Shown piece after piece: positions 1 through 8,176 of a stretch of DNA of 64,000 nucleotides. Both the position numbers and the translations under genes were made by a program. A model generated the notes under the pieces. The model did no database searches. It saw nothing but the letters and a program-made list of their open reading frames with translations, and was not told the DNA's origin. The DNA lies in NCBI GenBank assembly GCA_021414005.1, contig JAIOPH010000034.1, forward strand, positions 108,424 through 172,423, read 5' to 3'. The stretch's first letter is position 1; the number at the start of each line of letters is the position of its first letter. Source of the DNA: Chthoniobacter sp. (GTDB taxonomy: Bacteria; Verrucomicrobiota; Verrucomicrobiia; Chthoniobacterales; Chthoniobacteraceae).

Positions 1-7
1 CGGATGG

Positions 8-48
8 AAAAAGGAAAGAGCCCGCACGACGCGACGCCTCGCGGGCTC
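8..48 (-). terminator. Intrinsic terminator after pstS
   Basis: An 8-bp perfect GC-rich stem (GAGCCCGC at 18-25 with GCGGGCTC at 41-48) is followed, reading on the minus strand, by a T-rich run (complement of the A-rich bases at 8-17). It lies about 20 bases past the stop of the first phosphate-binding protein gene and would end that transcript. Confidence 0.8.
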
Positions 49-69
49 CTCGAAAAAACGCCGAAGTAC

Positions 70-885
70 CTACTTCACCGGCACAAAACCAACCTTGCGC
101 GCAAGCGCCTGGCCTTCGTCGCTCAGGGTGAAGTCGGTGAACTTCTTCGCCTCCCCGGCGGGCTCGCCGTTGGTGTAGTAAAAAGTCGGCCGCGCGTAGG
201 CCCACGTTTTGTCGCGCACGGTTTGGTCGGTGAGTTCGATGCCATCGACTTTCAGCACCTTAATCCCGGCCGCCTTCGTGTAGGCAAGGCCCACGTAGCC
301 GACGCCATTAGGATTCTTCGCCACCTCGGCGGCGATCTGCTCGCTGCCTGCCATCTTCTGCGAACTCGGCGCGTAATCGCGCTTCTTCATCGCGAGTTCC
401 TTCCAGTCCGAGTAAGTGCCGGAGGAGGTGTTGCGCGTGTAGATGGAAATCGTCCCCGCTTTCCCGCCGACCGCGCTCCAGTCGGTCACGTCGCCGGTGA
501 AAATCTGCTCGACCTGCTTCTTCGTCAGGTTCGCGAGCGGGCTCTTCTCGTTCACGATCACCGCGATGCCGTCAAACGCCACGATGGTCGGCGTCAGCTT
601 CGTGCCCTTGGCCTGCGCGGCGGATTCCTCGGTCGGCTTGGCGTGACGGCTGGACATGCCGATGTCGGCGGTGGTGTCGATGATCGCGGTCAGGCCCGTG
701 GTCGAACCTTCGGCGGCAATTTCGAAACTGGTGTCCGGGTTCTTGGCCTTGTAGGCCTCGGCCAGTTGCGGCACGAGTTTCGCCCCGAGCGTGTCGGAGC
801 CTTTGATGACGAGCTTCCCGGCGGACGCCGTGGAAACAGCGAGCACGAGAGCGGCGGGAATACTGAGGAACTGGATGGTTTTCAT
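70..885 (-). CDS. pstS: Phosphate ABC transporter substrate-binding protein, PstS-like
   Basis: A 271-residue secreted solute-binding protein of the PstS family, expected to bind phosphate in the periplasm and deliver it to an inner-membrane PstCAB transporter. Residues 1-22 form a signal peptide ending in ASAG. The mature part begins with the family-typical IKGSDTLGAKL, followed by AEGSTTG (about 60-66), an SSRHAKP stretch and TRNTSSGTYSDW (about 150), all phosphate-loop-like regions. It is a close paralogue of the gene at 1060-1875, and both are 271 residues. No pstC, pstA, pstB or phoU lies in the window, so the transporter partners must be elsewhere. A Pho-box-like site lies 48 bases upstream and a terminator follows, so it is probably monocistronic and induced by phosphate limitation. 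The identity of the ligand is inferred from family. Confidence 0.9.
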   Translation of the reverse strand: MKTIQFLSIPAALVLAVSTASAGKLVIKGSDTLGAKLVPQLAEAYKAKNPDTSFEIAAEGSTTGLTAIIDTTADIGMSSRHAKPTEESAAQAKGTKLTPTIVAFDGIAVIVNEKSPLANLTKKQVEQIFTGDVTDWSAVGGKAGTISIYTRNTSSGTYSDWKELAMKKRDYAPSSQKMAGSEQIAAEVAKNPNGVGYVGLAYTKAAGIKVLKVDGIELTDQTVRDKTWAYARPTFYYTNGEPAGEAKKFTDFTLSDEGQALARKVGFVPVK

Positions 886-932
886 GTTGGGTTGGTTGAT
901 TCGGCTGGCGTTCAGCCGCCGACACTCTGGCC

Positions 933-956
933 TGCGTTTGTAACGATCAAATGACG
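933..956 (-). promoter_or_regulatory. Pho-box-like site upstream of pstS
   Basis: A 24-base segment that matches another at 3838-3861 at 20 of 24 positions. Read toward pstS it contains CGTCATT and CGTTACA spaced 11 bases apart, the spacing of the PhoB direct-repeat operator (CTGTCAT repeats in Escherichia coli). Both copies lie upstream of phosphate-type genes (48 bases before the pstS start here). Assignment to PhoB is inference. Confidence 0.5.
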
Positions 957-1000
957 CTGCTGAAACGAATTAGCGAACTCGACAGGGTGGTGAAGTGCAT

Positions 1001-1040
1001 TTGGTAAAAAGGCCCGCCGGTCACAAAGGACCAGCGGGCC
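1001..1040 (-). terminator. Intrinsic terminator after second pstS
   Basis: The stem GGCCCGC (1011-1017) pairs with GCGGGCC (1034-1040), with an extra GGTC/GACC pairing inside. On the minus strand it is followed by TTTTTACC. It lies 20 bases beyond the stop of the second PstS gene. Confidence 0.8.
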
Positions 1041-1059
1041 TCGAACCATACCTAAGAAA

Positions 1060-1875
1060 CTATTTCACCGTCGCGAAGCCGACCTGGCTGACAATGGCCT
1101 GGCCCTTCCCGCCGAGCGTGAAGTCCACAAAGGCCTTCGCCTCCCCGACCGGCTCGCCGTTGGTGTAGAAAAAGGTCGGACGCGAATACGGGAAGGATTT
1201 GTCCCGCACGGTGGCCTGCGACGGCGTGATTCCGTCCACCGGCACCGCCTTGATCCCAGCCGCCTTGAGGTAGGCGAGGCCGACATAGCCGATGCCGCCG
1301 GCGTTCTTGCCGACTTCCGCCGCGATCTGTTCGTTACCGGCCATCTTCTGCGAACCGCCGGCGTAATCGCGCTTCTTCATCGCCAGCTCCTTGAAGTCGG
1401 AATACGTGCCCGACGAAGTGTTGCGTGTGTAGATGGAGATCTTGCCGGGCTTGCCGCCGACCGCGCTCCAGTCGGTGATGTCGCCGGTGAAGATCTTCTC
1501 GACCTGCTGCCTGGTCAGCCCCTTCACGGGACTGGCCGCATTGACGATGATGGCGATGCCGTCATACGCCACGATCGTCGGCTTCATGGTTACGCCTTTG
1601 GCCGAAGCCGCGGACATCTCCGTCGGCTTGGCGCGCCGGCTGGACATGCCGATGTGCGCGGTGCCGTCGATCAGCGCGGCGATGCCCGTGGTCGAGCCTT
1701 CCGCCGCGATCTGGAAACTGGTGCCGGGATTCGCCGCCTTGTAGGCCTCCGCGAGCTGCGGAACGAGTTTCGCCCCGAGGGTGTCGGAGCCTTTGATGAC
1801 GAGTTGCCCGGCCGAAGCCATGGAAGCGGTGAGTGCGCAGAGCGCGGTGGTGGTGAGGAGTTGCTGGAGTTTCAT
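1060..1875 (-). CDS. pstS: Phosphate substrate-binding protein, PstS-like paralogue
   Basis: A second 271-residue PstS-family protein, strongly similar along its whole length to the one at 70-885. It has the same IKGSDTLGAKL start of the mature chain, AEGSTTG, SSRRAKP and TRNTSSGTYSDF segments. I place the start at MKLQQLLTTT because it gives a clean signal peptide (residues 1-22, ending ASAG) and the same length as the paralogue; an upstream in-frame ATG would add 21 residues that disrupt it. It lies 76 bases after the porin gene on the same strand with no Pho-box-like site of its own, so it is probably co-transcribed with the porin. A recent duplication with possible affinity divergence is inferred. 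Confidence 0.88.
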   Translation of the reverse strand: MKLQQLLTTTALCALTASMASAGQLVIKGSDTLGAKLVPQLAEAYKAANPGTSFQIAAEGSTTGIAALIDGTAHIGMSSRRAKPTEMSAASAKGVTMKPTIVAYDGIAIIVNAASPVKGLTRQQVEKIFTGDITDWSAVGGKPGKISIYTRNTSSGTYSDFKELAMKKRDYAGGSQKMAGNEQIAAEVGKNAGGIGYVGLAYLKAAGIKAVPVDGITPSQATVRDKSFPYSRPTFFYTNGEPVGEAKAFVDFTLGGKGQAIVSQVGFATVK

Positions 1876-1909
1876 GTTTGGCAAAAAAGAGATGCTTTCC
1901 CAGGAAGGA

Positions 1910-1931
1910 CCGGTGCCCCGAAAGGCACCGG
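1910..1931 (-). other. Intercistronic stem-loop between porin and pstS
   Basis: A perfect 8-bp stem, CCGGTGCC and GGCACCGG, with a CCGAAA loop, lies in the 76-base gap between the porin and the second pstS. No T-run follows on either strand, so it is more likely an RNA-stabilising or attenuating hairpin than a terminator. Confidence 0.45.
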
Positions 1932-1951
1932 CCCACACCCAGAAAAAAGGG

Positions 1952-3742
1952 TTAGAATTTCACGTTCACGTCGAACTGCACGACGTTGATCGCATTGTCC
2001 TGGGCAATCGCCGAACCGCCGGTGGCGCGACCGCCGGAAAGGTTCCGGTCGAGATTCCAGGCCATCATGCCGGTCAGGTTCACAACCACCACATCGGCCA
2101 GCTGGTAGGCGAGGCTGAGTTTGAAGCCACGCGTATTCAGTTCGCTGAGCGCGAAGTCCGAGTCATTGAGATTCGGATCGAGCGAGGCGATGCCGGATTC
2201 GCGATAGTTGAAGTTCAGCGACCAGTCGCCCTTCTTCTTCGTCTCGCCTAGCTGTACTCCGGCCAGCCACGCGATGCCATCACGCGTCTTGTAGCCGCGA
2301 TACGCATCGGTCGCCGCATTGCCGGTGCGAAGCTGGTAGATGTCATTGAAGCGGCCCTCGCCGTCCACGTTGTAGGCAAAGTCCCAATAGACCTTGGTCT
2401 TCAGGCTGCCGATCTTGAACGAGATGTCGCCGGGCGCGGTGATGATGTTCAGCTTCCGCGTTTCACCTGCGATGGACGGCAGCGTCACGGTGTTCGTGGT
2501 CGTAACCGCCACGCCGTCGATGTCGCGCTGCGTCTGGCCGTTCGCCGGTCCGGTCTGGGCAAGGCCCAAAGCGGCGGCCTGCGCCTTCGCCTGCGCGGCA
2601 GTCAGATTCACGGTCGCCCCGCTGCGGACCTGATCGGTCGTCACGGTGCGCGTGGTCGAGCCAGTCGAACTGCCGCCACCGACTTTCGTGGTCGTCGGAG
2701 AGCTGACCTGCGTGGCCGTGACCACAAAAGGCTGGAGCGTGCCGCCCGTTATGTTGCCCGCCGCGTCGTAGTTCACCACGAGACGATTGCGGTCCGTCTT
2801 GGTGGTCTGCGTCGTCGTGGTCGAGAGGACGTTGCTGGTATCGGTGAACGAGTTTTCATTGCGCAGCCCCGTGAGATGCGACGCCGTGAAGGTCATCCAG
2901 GCCGGCGCTAACGTGATGCTCACGTCCTTGTTGAAGTGGTACGTACCAATCAACTGCTCGACGAACAGGTAGCCGTCGGTCTTGAAATCGGTGCCGATGT
3001 TAAACTCGTTGTTGTCCTGATAGAAGAGCTGCCCTGCGACGAGGCTCAACTCCCACGACGAATCGCCATGCACCTCGGTCGGCGCCATGGATTTGCCGTC
3101 CGTGCCGTAGTCGCCCGACGGTCCGGCGAGTCCGCGGCCGAAGAGCTTGTGAAAGTCAATCCGTTCGACGACGCCCGCCGGGTTGATGTCCGGATCCCAC
3201 ACCATGTCAGTGGTATAAAACGGGTTCTTCTGCTTGCCCGCAATGACCGAGGCCCAGTCGTTTTTGAAACCGAAGAACGCCTTCGAGATGAAGATGCCGT
3301 CATTGTCAAAGCCGTTGCTGAACGTCTGGTTGCCGGAGTCCGAGTTCTGGCCGGACTGAAGCTGGAAACCGGCGAACCAGTTTTCCCCAAACGCCACATC
3401 CGCCCCCAACCGCAGCCGGTAGCGCCAGCGCGAACGCTGATCCACATGGTTCGGCGCGGCGATCTGGGCCTCGCGGTCATCATACTGATACCGCAGACGA
3501 AAATCGCCGTAGAGCTTCATCTCGGTGATCGAGCCACTGAGGTTGATCTTTCCCGCGGAAGTTTGCGTCGCGAAATCGCGCATCATGTCCGCTCGGACCT
3601 CCTCGCCTTCCTGGCTGGAGAGGACGCCTTTCTTGACGAGTTTATCGACGAGCGCGCCAGCGTCCTGCGCGTGGGAGATGGCGGCTCCCGCTGAAATCAG
3701 CGTGAGCATCACCGCAAATTGGAGTGGGGATGTTTTGGACAT
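1952..3742 (-). CDS. Outer-membrane porin, putative phosphate-regulated
   Basis: A 596-residue outer-membrane protein resembling the 'putative porin' (Porin_5-like) families of Verrucomicrobiota and Planctomycetota. The start MSKTSPLQ gives a signal peptide ending SHAQ at about residue 26. After that comes a helical stretch (DAGALVDKLVKKGVLSS and EEVRADMMRDF) and then long amphipathic beta-strand sequence ending in the aromatic C-terminus VNVKF, as expected for BAM-assembled barrels. A Thr/Ser-rich, low-complexity insertion at about residues 290-420 is probably an extended surface loop. It heads a probable transcript with the downstream pstS paralogue, and a Pho-box-like site lies 96 bases upstream. 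A role in phosphate or oxyanion passage is inferred from this context only; the true substrate is unknown. Confidence 0.75.
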   Translation of the reverse strand: MSKTSPLQFAVMLTLISAGAAISHAQDAGALVDKLVKKGVLSSQEGEEVRADMMRDFATQTSAGKINLSGSITEMKLYGDFRLRYQYDDREAQIAAPNHVDQRSRWRYRLRLGADVAFGENWFAGFQLQSGQNSDSGNQTFSNGFDNDGIFISKAFFGFKNDWASVIAGKQKNPFYTTDMVWDPDINPAGVVERIDFHKLFGRGLAGPSGDYGTDGKSMAPTEVHGDSSWELSLVAGQLFYQDNNEFNIGTDFKTDGYLFVEQLIGTYHFNKDVSITLAPAWMTFTASHLTGLRNENSFTDTSNVLSTTTTQTTKTDRNRLVVNYDAAGNITGGTLQPFVVTATQVSSPTTTKVGGGSSTGSTTRTVTTDQVRSGATVNLTAAQAKAQAAALGLAQTGPANGQTQRDIDGVAVTTTNTVTLPSIAGETRKLNIITAPGDISFKIGSLKTKVYWDFAYNVDGEGRFNDIYQLRTGNAATDAYRGYKTRDGIAWLAGVQLGETKKKGDWSLNFNYRESGIASLDPNLNDSDFALSELNTRGFKLSLAYQLADVVVVNLTGMMAWNLDRNLSGGRATGGSAIAQDNAINVVQFDVNVKF

Positions 3743-3808
3743 GTCTTGGGTTTTACAGGTTGGTTGGGTTTGGAATTCCACGACGCTATTGGAGTGTCGC
3801 AGGCCGTT

Positions 3809-4201
3809 TCAGTCGAAACAACGACCAAACAATGAGGTGCGTTTGTTACGATTGGATGACGGCTTTGCGTCTTTTACGTTAAATCGACGACCTTTTTGCC
3901 ACCACCGACTGGATGTTCTGTTCAGCATCGTGCCGGTGATCCAGAGCAGCAGCACCACGCCGCAGAACACCACGGGCACCGTGGAGACGGCGAGCGCGAG
4001 GCGCAGCGATTGGAAGTTCGCGCTGAGCAGCAGGAAGATGACGACGACCGCGACGATCAGGCCGCTGCGAAAGCCAGCCGACAGACTTTTCACCTTCCTT
4101 TCGACCCTCGGCTGCCCGGACTCGCCCGCCAAAGCAGGGAGAACCACGAGAGCGGCGAGGGCGATGGCACCGACGGTGTGTCGGCAGCGATGCGATGACA
4201 T
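3809..4201 (-). pseudogene. Remnant of an RND efflux pump fused to a foreign signal peptide
   Basis: An open frame of 130 residues that looks like a decay product. Residues 1-26 (MSSHRCRHT... ending ALAGE) are a signal peptide. From about residue 40 the sequence matches an internal membrane stretch of HAE1/CzcA-type RND pumps: SGLIVAVVVIFLLLSANFQS, then LALAVSTVPVVFCGVV and LLLWITGTMLN, which in intact pumps leads into an NxQSxMG helix. Homology stops there and the tail is unrelated; it overlaps the Pho-box-like site at 3838-3861. An intact pump is about 1000 residues. The best reading is a large internal deletion that joined the start of an export-pathway gene to a pump fragment. It is unlikely to be functional. 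Confidence 0.6.
3838..3861 (-). promoter_or_regulatory. Pho-box-like site upstream of porin
   Basis: The partner of the site at 933-956 (20 of 24 identical). Read toward the porin it shows CGTCATC and CGTAACA, 11 bases apart. A CATTGT sequence about 10 bases further downstream could serve as a -10 element. The shared element upstream of two phosphate-type transcripts suggests common control. Confidence 0.5.
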
Positions 4202-4291
4202 AAGCGATTCATTTACCCGCTGCGGAGGAAGCCCGCACTCCATTTTCGCCCGGAGACCGGTGGGCAAAAAGACCGCCCGTATCCACTGCGA

Positions 4292-5476
4292 TCAGCGCCA
4301 CATCGTCACCGCGCAGCCGATGGCGGCACCGCCGAGCACGAGCCACGTGGAATTGATCCGGCAACACACGATCAAGCAGGCGCTGGCGGCGGCCAGCGCG
4401 AGCGTGGGCCAGTCGATTAGCGCCGCATGCGCCAGTCGCAATGCGACGACGGCCATCAAGGCGAGGGAAGCGACGTTTAATCCATCGAGAAAGGCCCCGG
4501 CCACCGCCGAGCGCCGCAACCGCGGCACGAGTGGCTCGCTGATCGCGACAAAAAAGAACGCCGGCAGGAAGATGCCCACCGTCGCAACGCTCGCGCCGGG
4601 AATTCCGGCGAGGAGGTAGCCGATGAAAGTCGCCGTGGTGAAGACCGGGCCGGGAGTGATCTGCCCGACAGCGATGGCGTCGAGCAGTTGCGTCTCGCTG
4701 AGCCAATGCCAGCGCTCAACGAGATCCGCCCGCAAAAAGGCGAGCAGCACGTAACCGCTGCCGAAGAGCACGGAGCCAACTTTGAGGAAGAACAGGAACA
4801 GCGGCCCGAGCCCAAAGGCCATTGTGCTCGCACCCGCTGCGCTGGTGGCTGTCGCGAGGACCAGCGTAGGCGCCGCGGCGTTCAAGGTGGACGAATCGTT
4901 CGATCCGGGCTGCTTTAGCCAACGAGGTGCGGCAACGATTGCGCCTGCGCCGAAAAGGATCAGCAGTTCGTTCACCCCGGCGAGATTCAACACTGCTGCC
5001 GTCAGCCCAATCACCGCGAGCGATCGGCTTCTTACCGCCGAGCAAGCCAGCGGCCAAAGCGCGCGGACCACAATCGCGATGATCACCGGTTTCACGCCGT
5101 AAAGCAGCCCCTCGACCTGCGGCAACCGGCCAAAGCGCACGTAGGCCCACGCCAGCACAGTGACCATCAGCATGGCCGGCAGGATGAAACACACGCCCGC
5201 CACGAGCAGCCCCGCCCATCCCGCGCGACGATGCCCGATGTGGATCGCCAATTCCGTCGAGTTCGGACCGGGGATGAGATTCGTCGCCCCGACGAGATCG
5301 AGGAATTCCCCCGAGGTCAGCCACTGCCGCCGCCGGACGACTTCCTCCTCCATCATGGCAATGTGCGCCGCCGGGCCACCAAACGCCGTGGCACCCAATT
5401 TCAAAAAGACCGCCACGATTTCGCGAAGCCGCGCACGTTCCTGTCGCGCCATCGTGGTATTCGGCAATGCGTCCAT
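4292..5476 (-). CDS. chrA: Chromate transporter ChrA
   Basis: A 394-residue inner-membrane protein of the two-domain CHR family, which exports chromate. Both homologous halves are visible. The first has FGGPAAHIAMME (about 33-44) and NLIPGPNSTELAIHIG (about 66-81). The second has FGSGYVLLAFLRADLV (about 238-253) and AVGQITPGPVFTTATFIGY (about 270-288). About ten hydrophobic segments surround them. The length is normal for long-form ChrA. It stands 18 bases past the end of the ABC permease gene and could be transcribed with the ABC pair. The RND remnant downstream hints at a former metal-resistance locus, which is inference. Confidence 0.93.
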   Translation of the reverse strand: MDALPNTTMARQERARLREIVAVFLKLGATAFGGPAAHIAMMEEEVVRRRQWLTSGEFLDLVGATNLIPGPNSTELAIHIGHRRAGWAGLLVAGVCFILPAMLMVTVLAWAYVRFGRLPQVEGLLYGVKPVIIAIVVRALWPLACSAVRSRSLAVIGLTAAVLNLAGVNELLILFGAGAIVAAPRWLKQPGSNDSSTLNAAAPTLVLATATSAAGASTMAFGLGPLFLFFLKVGSVLFGSGYVLLAFLRADLVERWHWLSETQLLDAIAVGQITPGPVFTTATFIGYLLAGIPGASVATVGIFLPAFFFVAISEPLVPRLRRSAVAGAFLDGLNVASLALMAVVALRLAHAALIDWPTLALAAASACLIVCCRINSTWLVLGGAAIGCAVTMWR

Positions 5477-5494
5477 AAGACCGCGCAGGGGCGG

Positions 5495-6340
5495 CTACGA
5501 TTTGAAATCGCGCGTCGAGAAGATGATCGCGCCGATGACGAAAAACGTGGCGTCGAGCCCGATGAGGTAACCGTAATCCTCCAGCATCTGCGGCCACGGC
5601 AGAGGGTTGCGGAAGACGTTCAACCAAGTGCTCATGTATTGGTGCATTGTCCACGGACGATAGGCCTCAAGGATCGGGAAAAAGAAGACGATCCAATCCA
5701 CAAAAAAGAGCGCAACTGCGGAGATCGTCGCCGTTGCCGGCTTCATGTTGCAGCACGAGAGAGTGAATGAAAAAGTCGCGATGGTGAGCAGACTGAGGGC
5801 AAAGAAGAGCAAGGAGGCGAGGTAGCGCACGAGGCCCGGACCGAAGTCGTAAAAAACGGGGAGCTTTTCGTGCATGATTACCAAGAATAAGCCGCCCGCG
5901 CCGCGCATGAGCATCGCGGCACCGAGCGCGGAGAGCCCGACGAAGATGACCAGCGTGAAGGTGTAGATGACGCACGTCGCATATTTTACGCGCAACACGC
6001 GCAACCTCGAGACGGGCCGGCAAAGGGTCATGCGCATGGTCCCGTCCTCAACTTCCTTGGCGATGAGGTCGCCGCCGACCAGCCCGAGAAAGAGCGCACC
6101 AAGGAAGAACAGCGTCATCGTGAGCATGATCATCGCGACTGTCAGGCCGGAGAAATATTGTTCAAACACACCGCCATACTGCTCAACGAGCCGACGCAAT
6201 CCCCGCTGACCAAACGGAATTTGGCATAGAACGAGGAACAACGTCTCCACACCGAGAAAGACGCCAAAGCCGATGTAGGTCCGCTTGCGGGCGAAGAGCT
6301 TCCAGAGTTCACCGCGGAGTTGGAGGAGAAAGAGACTCAT
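5495..6340 (-). CDS. ABC-2 type transporter permease
   Basis: A 281-residue membrane protein with about six transmembrane segments, the permease partner of the ATPase encoded just upstream. The start MSLFLLQLRGELWKLFARKR is chosen because its ATG overlaps the ATPase stop codon in an ATGA junction, and the first residues (QLRGELWKLFARKRTY) are typical of ABC-2 permeases of the NatB/CcmB kind. An internal segment, DLIAKEVEDGTMRMTLCRPV (about 93-112), is the usual cytoplasmic coupling loop of this class. The substrate cannot be inferred. Expression is probably translationally coupled to the ATPase. Confidence 0.85.
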   Translation of the reverse strand: MSLFLLQLRGELWKLFARKRTYIGFGVFLGVETLFLVLCQIPFGQRGLRRLVEQYGGVFEQYFSGLTVAMIMLTMTLFFLGALFLGLVGGDLIAKEVEDGTMRMTLCRPVSRLRVLRVKYATCVIYTFTLVIFVGLSALGAAMLMRGAGGLFLVIMHEKLPVFYDFGPGLVRYLASLLFFALSLLTIATFSFTLSCCNMKPATATISAVALFFVDWIVFFFPILEAYRPWTMHQYMSTWLNVFRNPLPWPQMLEDYGYLIGLDATFFVIGAIIFSTRDFKS

Positions 6341-7239
6341 GCTTGCGGGGCTGCGCCGTTGTGGGTCAGCGCGAGATAGATTTGTTCGAGGTTCCGCCGC
6401 TGCGGTTCTACGGCGCTCACGCGCACGCCGCCGCCCACGAGACGAGCCACGAGGTCGGCGGTCGCGCATTTCTCCTCCAACGCGATGACGCCCGGCTCGA
6501 CCACGCTCACGCCCGCACTCTCACTGAGCAGCGCAGCAGCCCGCGGCCAGTCGTCCACTTCCAACCGCACCTGCCGTCGGTCTGTCGCGAGTTCCGCCCA
6601 GCGCCCGTCGAAGATTTTGCGCCCTTGATTTAGAATAACGACGTGATCGCAAAGCTGCTCCACCTCCACGAGCAGGTGGGAGCAAAAGACCACCGTCAGC
6701 CCGCGCTCGTGGTTCAGTTTCTTGATGAGCAGCCGCATTTCGTGGATGCCCTCGGGATCAAGGCCGTTCGTCGGTTCGTCGAGCAGGATGACCTCGTTGG
6801 CAGGCAGCAGCGCCTGCGCGAGGCCGAGCCGCTGCCGCATGCCCTGCGAGTAAGTGCCCACCTTGTCCTGGATGCGCGCCGTCAGCCCCACCGTCTCCAC
6901 CGCCTCCGCAATCTGCGCCCGCGGCACACGCGCCGAGTAGCTCGTGTAAATCTCCAAATTTCGCCAGCCGCTCAGGTAGTCATAAAAGCGCGGTGCCTCG
7001 AAAATCGCGCCCGTCTTCGCCAGCGCCCGCGCCCGCTCGCGCTGGACGGACACGCCACCGATCAGCGCCTCGCCCCCATCGGGAAAGACTTGTCCAAGCA
7101 GGATGCCGAGCGTCGTGCTTTTCCCCGCGCCGTTGTGCCCGAGCAGGCCAAAGACCTCGCCCTTGCGCACCTCGAATGAGAGCCCGTGCAGTGCGGGCTT
7201 TCCCCGCCACGCCTTCTTCAAATTATGCAGGGCGATCAT
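6337..7239 (-). CDS. ABC transporter ATP-binding protein
   Basis: A 300-residue ATPase of the ABC-2/NatA-like class. Walker A is GHNGAGKST (about 35-43), the ABC signature is YSQGMRQRLGLA (about 129-140), Walker B is VILLDEPTNGLDPEG (about 149-163), and the switch histidine lies in VVFCSH. The start MIALHNLKKAWRGK is chosen because the family's first beta strand begins there; an upstream in-frame ATG would add 34 unrelated residues. The stop codon overlaps the permease ATG. With the permease it forms a two-gene exporter of unknown substrate. Confidence 0.93.
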   Translation of the reverse strand: MIALHNLKKAWRGKPALHGLSFEVRKGEVFGLLGHNGAGKSTTLGILLGQVFPDGGEALIGGVSVQRERARALAKTGAIFEAPRFYDYLSGWRNLEIYTSYSARVPRAQIAEAVETVGLTARIQDKVGTYSQGMRQRLGLAQALLPANEVILLDEPTNGLDPEGIHEMRLLIKKLNHERGLTVVFCSHLLVEVEQLCDHVVILNQGRKIFDGRWAELATDRRQVRLEVDDWPRAAALLSESAGVSVVEPGVIALEEKCATADLVARLVGGGVRVSAVEPQRRNLEQIYLALTHNGAAPQA

Positions 7240-7298
7240 CGGCTGGTGGGGAAATACGTGGATTGAATGAGCGGAGCTTTTTCGTAGCCTCCCGCAGC

Positions 7299-8144
7299 AT
7301 GCAAATCTTTTCCCTTGGCGCGATGGCGGTCGAAGCAGCATCCCAGCCCGATTTTCAACCGGTTCTCGCGCGCCTTGGAGAATTCATGCAGCGGGACGAA
7401 GTCCGCTGGCTGCGCAATTTCTTTCTCGCGATGTTCATCGCCACCCAGCTCCTGAACATCCTGTGGTGCTGGATCGCCTCGAAAATTGCGGTTCGTGGCG
7501 AGCACGCGACACTGGGCAACGCCTGCAAAGTCTGGCTCGTCAGTCTGTTGCTGCCCCTCGCCATTGGCGCGGGCCTGTTTTTCTTTGGCCCCATGGTGAT
7601 CGGCAGTCTTGATGGGATCAGCCCGGCCAGCGCGCTGGCCCTTTTTGGGTGCTTTTTCTTTTTGTGCCTGCTGCTCTTTCTCTTCATTCCGATGCAGGTG
7701 TACGAGATCGGATTTTTGAACGCCCTGGGCTTCGTCGTGCTGACCGTCATCTTTACCGCCGTCGGCAACAGCGCCGCTCAAGTCGTGGTGGGCAATCTCT
7801 TTCACATGAAGGGACGCATCGAAGCGCTCAAGAACTCCACGGGTAAAACCGACGCCGAGCGCCAGGCTTTTACCGACCGCCTTTTCGGCAAGGACGCGCC
7901 GGACGAAATCGACCGGATGCTGGATGATGCCGCGCAGCCCATCGGCAGGGCCAAAACGCTCACGGAGCGCGAGGCGACCATCCAGTCGATCCAGCAGAAG
8001 CTCGAAGCACGGCACCGCGCGCTGCCGCCCGGCAATCCGCAGGCGCTGACCACATTCCAGGTCCAGTTCGACCGCTACATGCACCTGCTGAACCAGGCGA
8101 AAACCGACCGCGCGGCACCGCTCACTCCGCCGAAAAAATCCTGA
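7299..8144 (+). CDS. Four-helix membrane protein of unknown function
   Basis: A 281-residue protein I do not recognise. It has a soluble N-terminal segment (about 1-36), then four hydrophobic helices at about 37-60, 75-96, 106-128 and 133-151. A charged, helical C-terminal half follows (GRIEALKN, TLTEREATIQSIQQKLEARH), probably coiled-coil and cytoplasmic. A start at MQIFSLGAM is proposed; the next ATG eight codons later is also possible. It is divergent from the ABC ATPase, 59 bases away, so the two share a promoter region. It could be an adaptor to that exporter, but nothing in the sequence proves this. Confidence 0.7.
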   Translation: MQIFSLGAMAVEAASQPDFQPVLARLGEFMQRDEVRWLRNFFLAMFIATQLLNILWCWIASKIAVRGEHATLGNACKVWLVSLLLPLAIGAGLFFFGPMVIGSLDGISPASALALFGCFFFLCLLLFLFIPMQVYEIGFLNALGFVVLTVIFTAVGNSAAQVVVGNLFHMKGRIEALKNSTGKTDAERQAFTDRLFGKDAPDEIDRMLDDAAQPIGRAKTLTEREATIQSIQQKLEARHRALPPGNPQALTTFQVQFDRYMHLLNQAKTDRAAPLTPPKKS

Positions 8145-8176
8145 CATCGGTGGCTTCCTGCCATCAGGTCGCTGCC

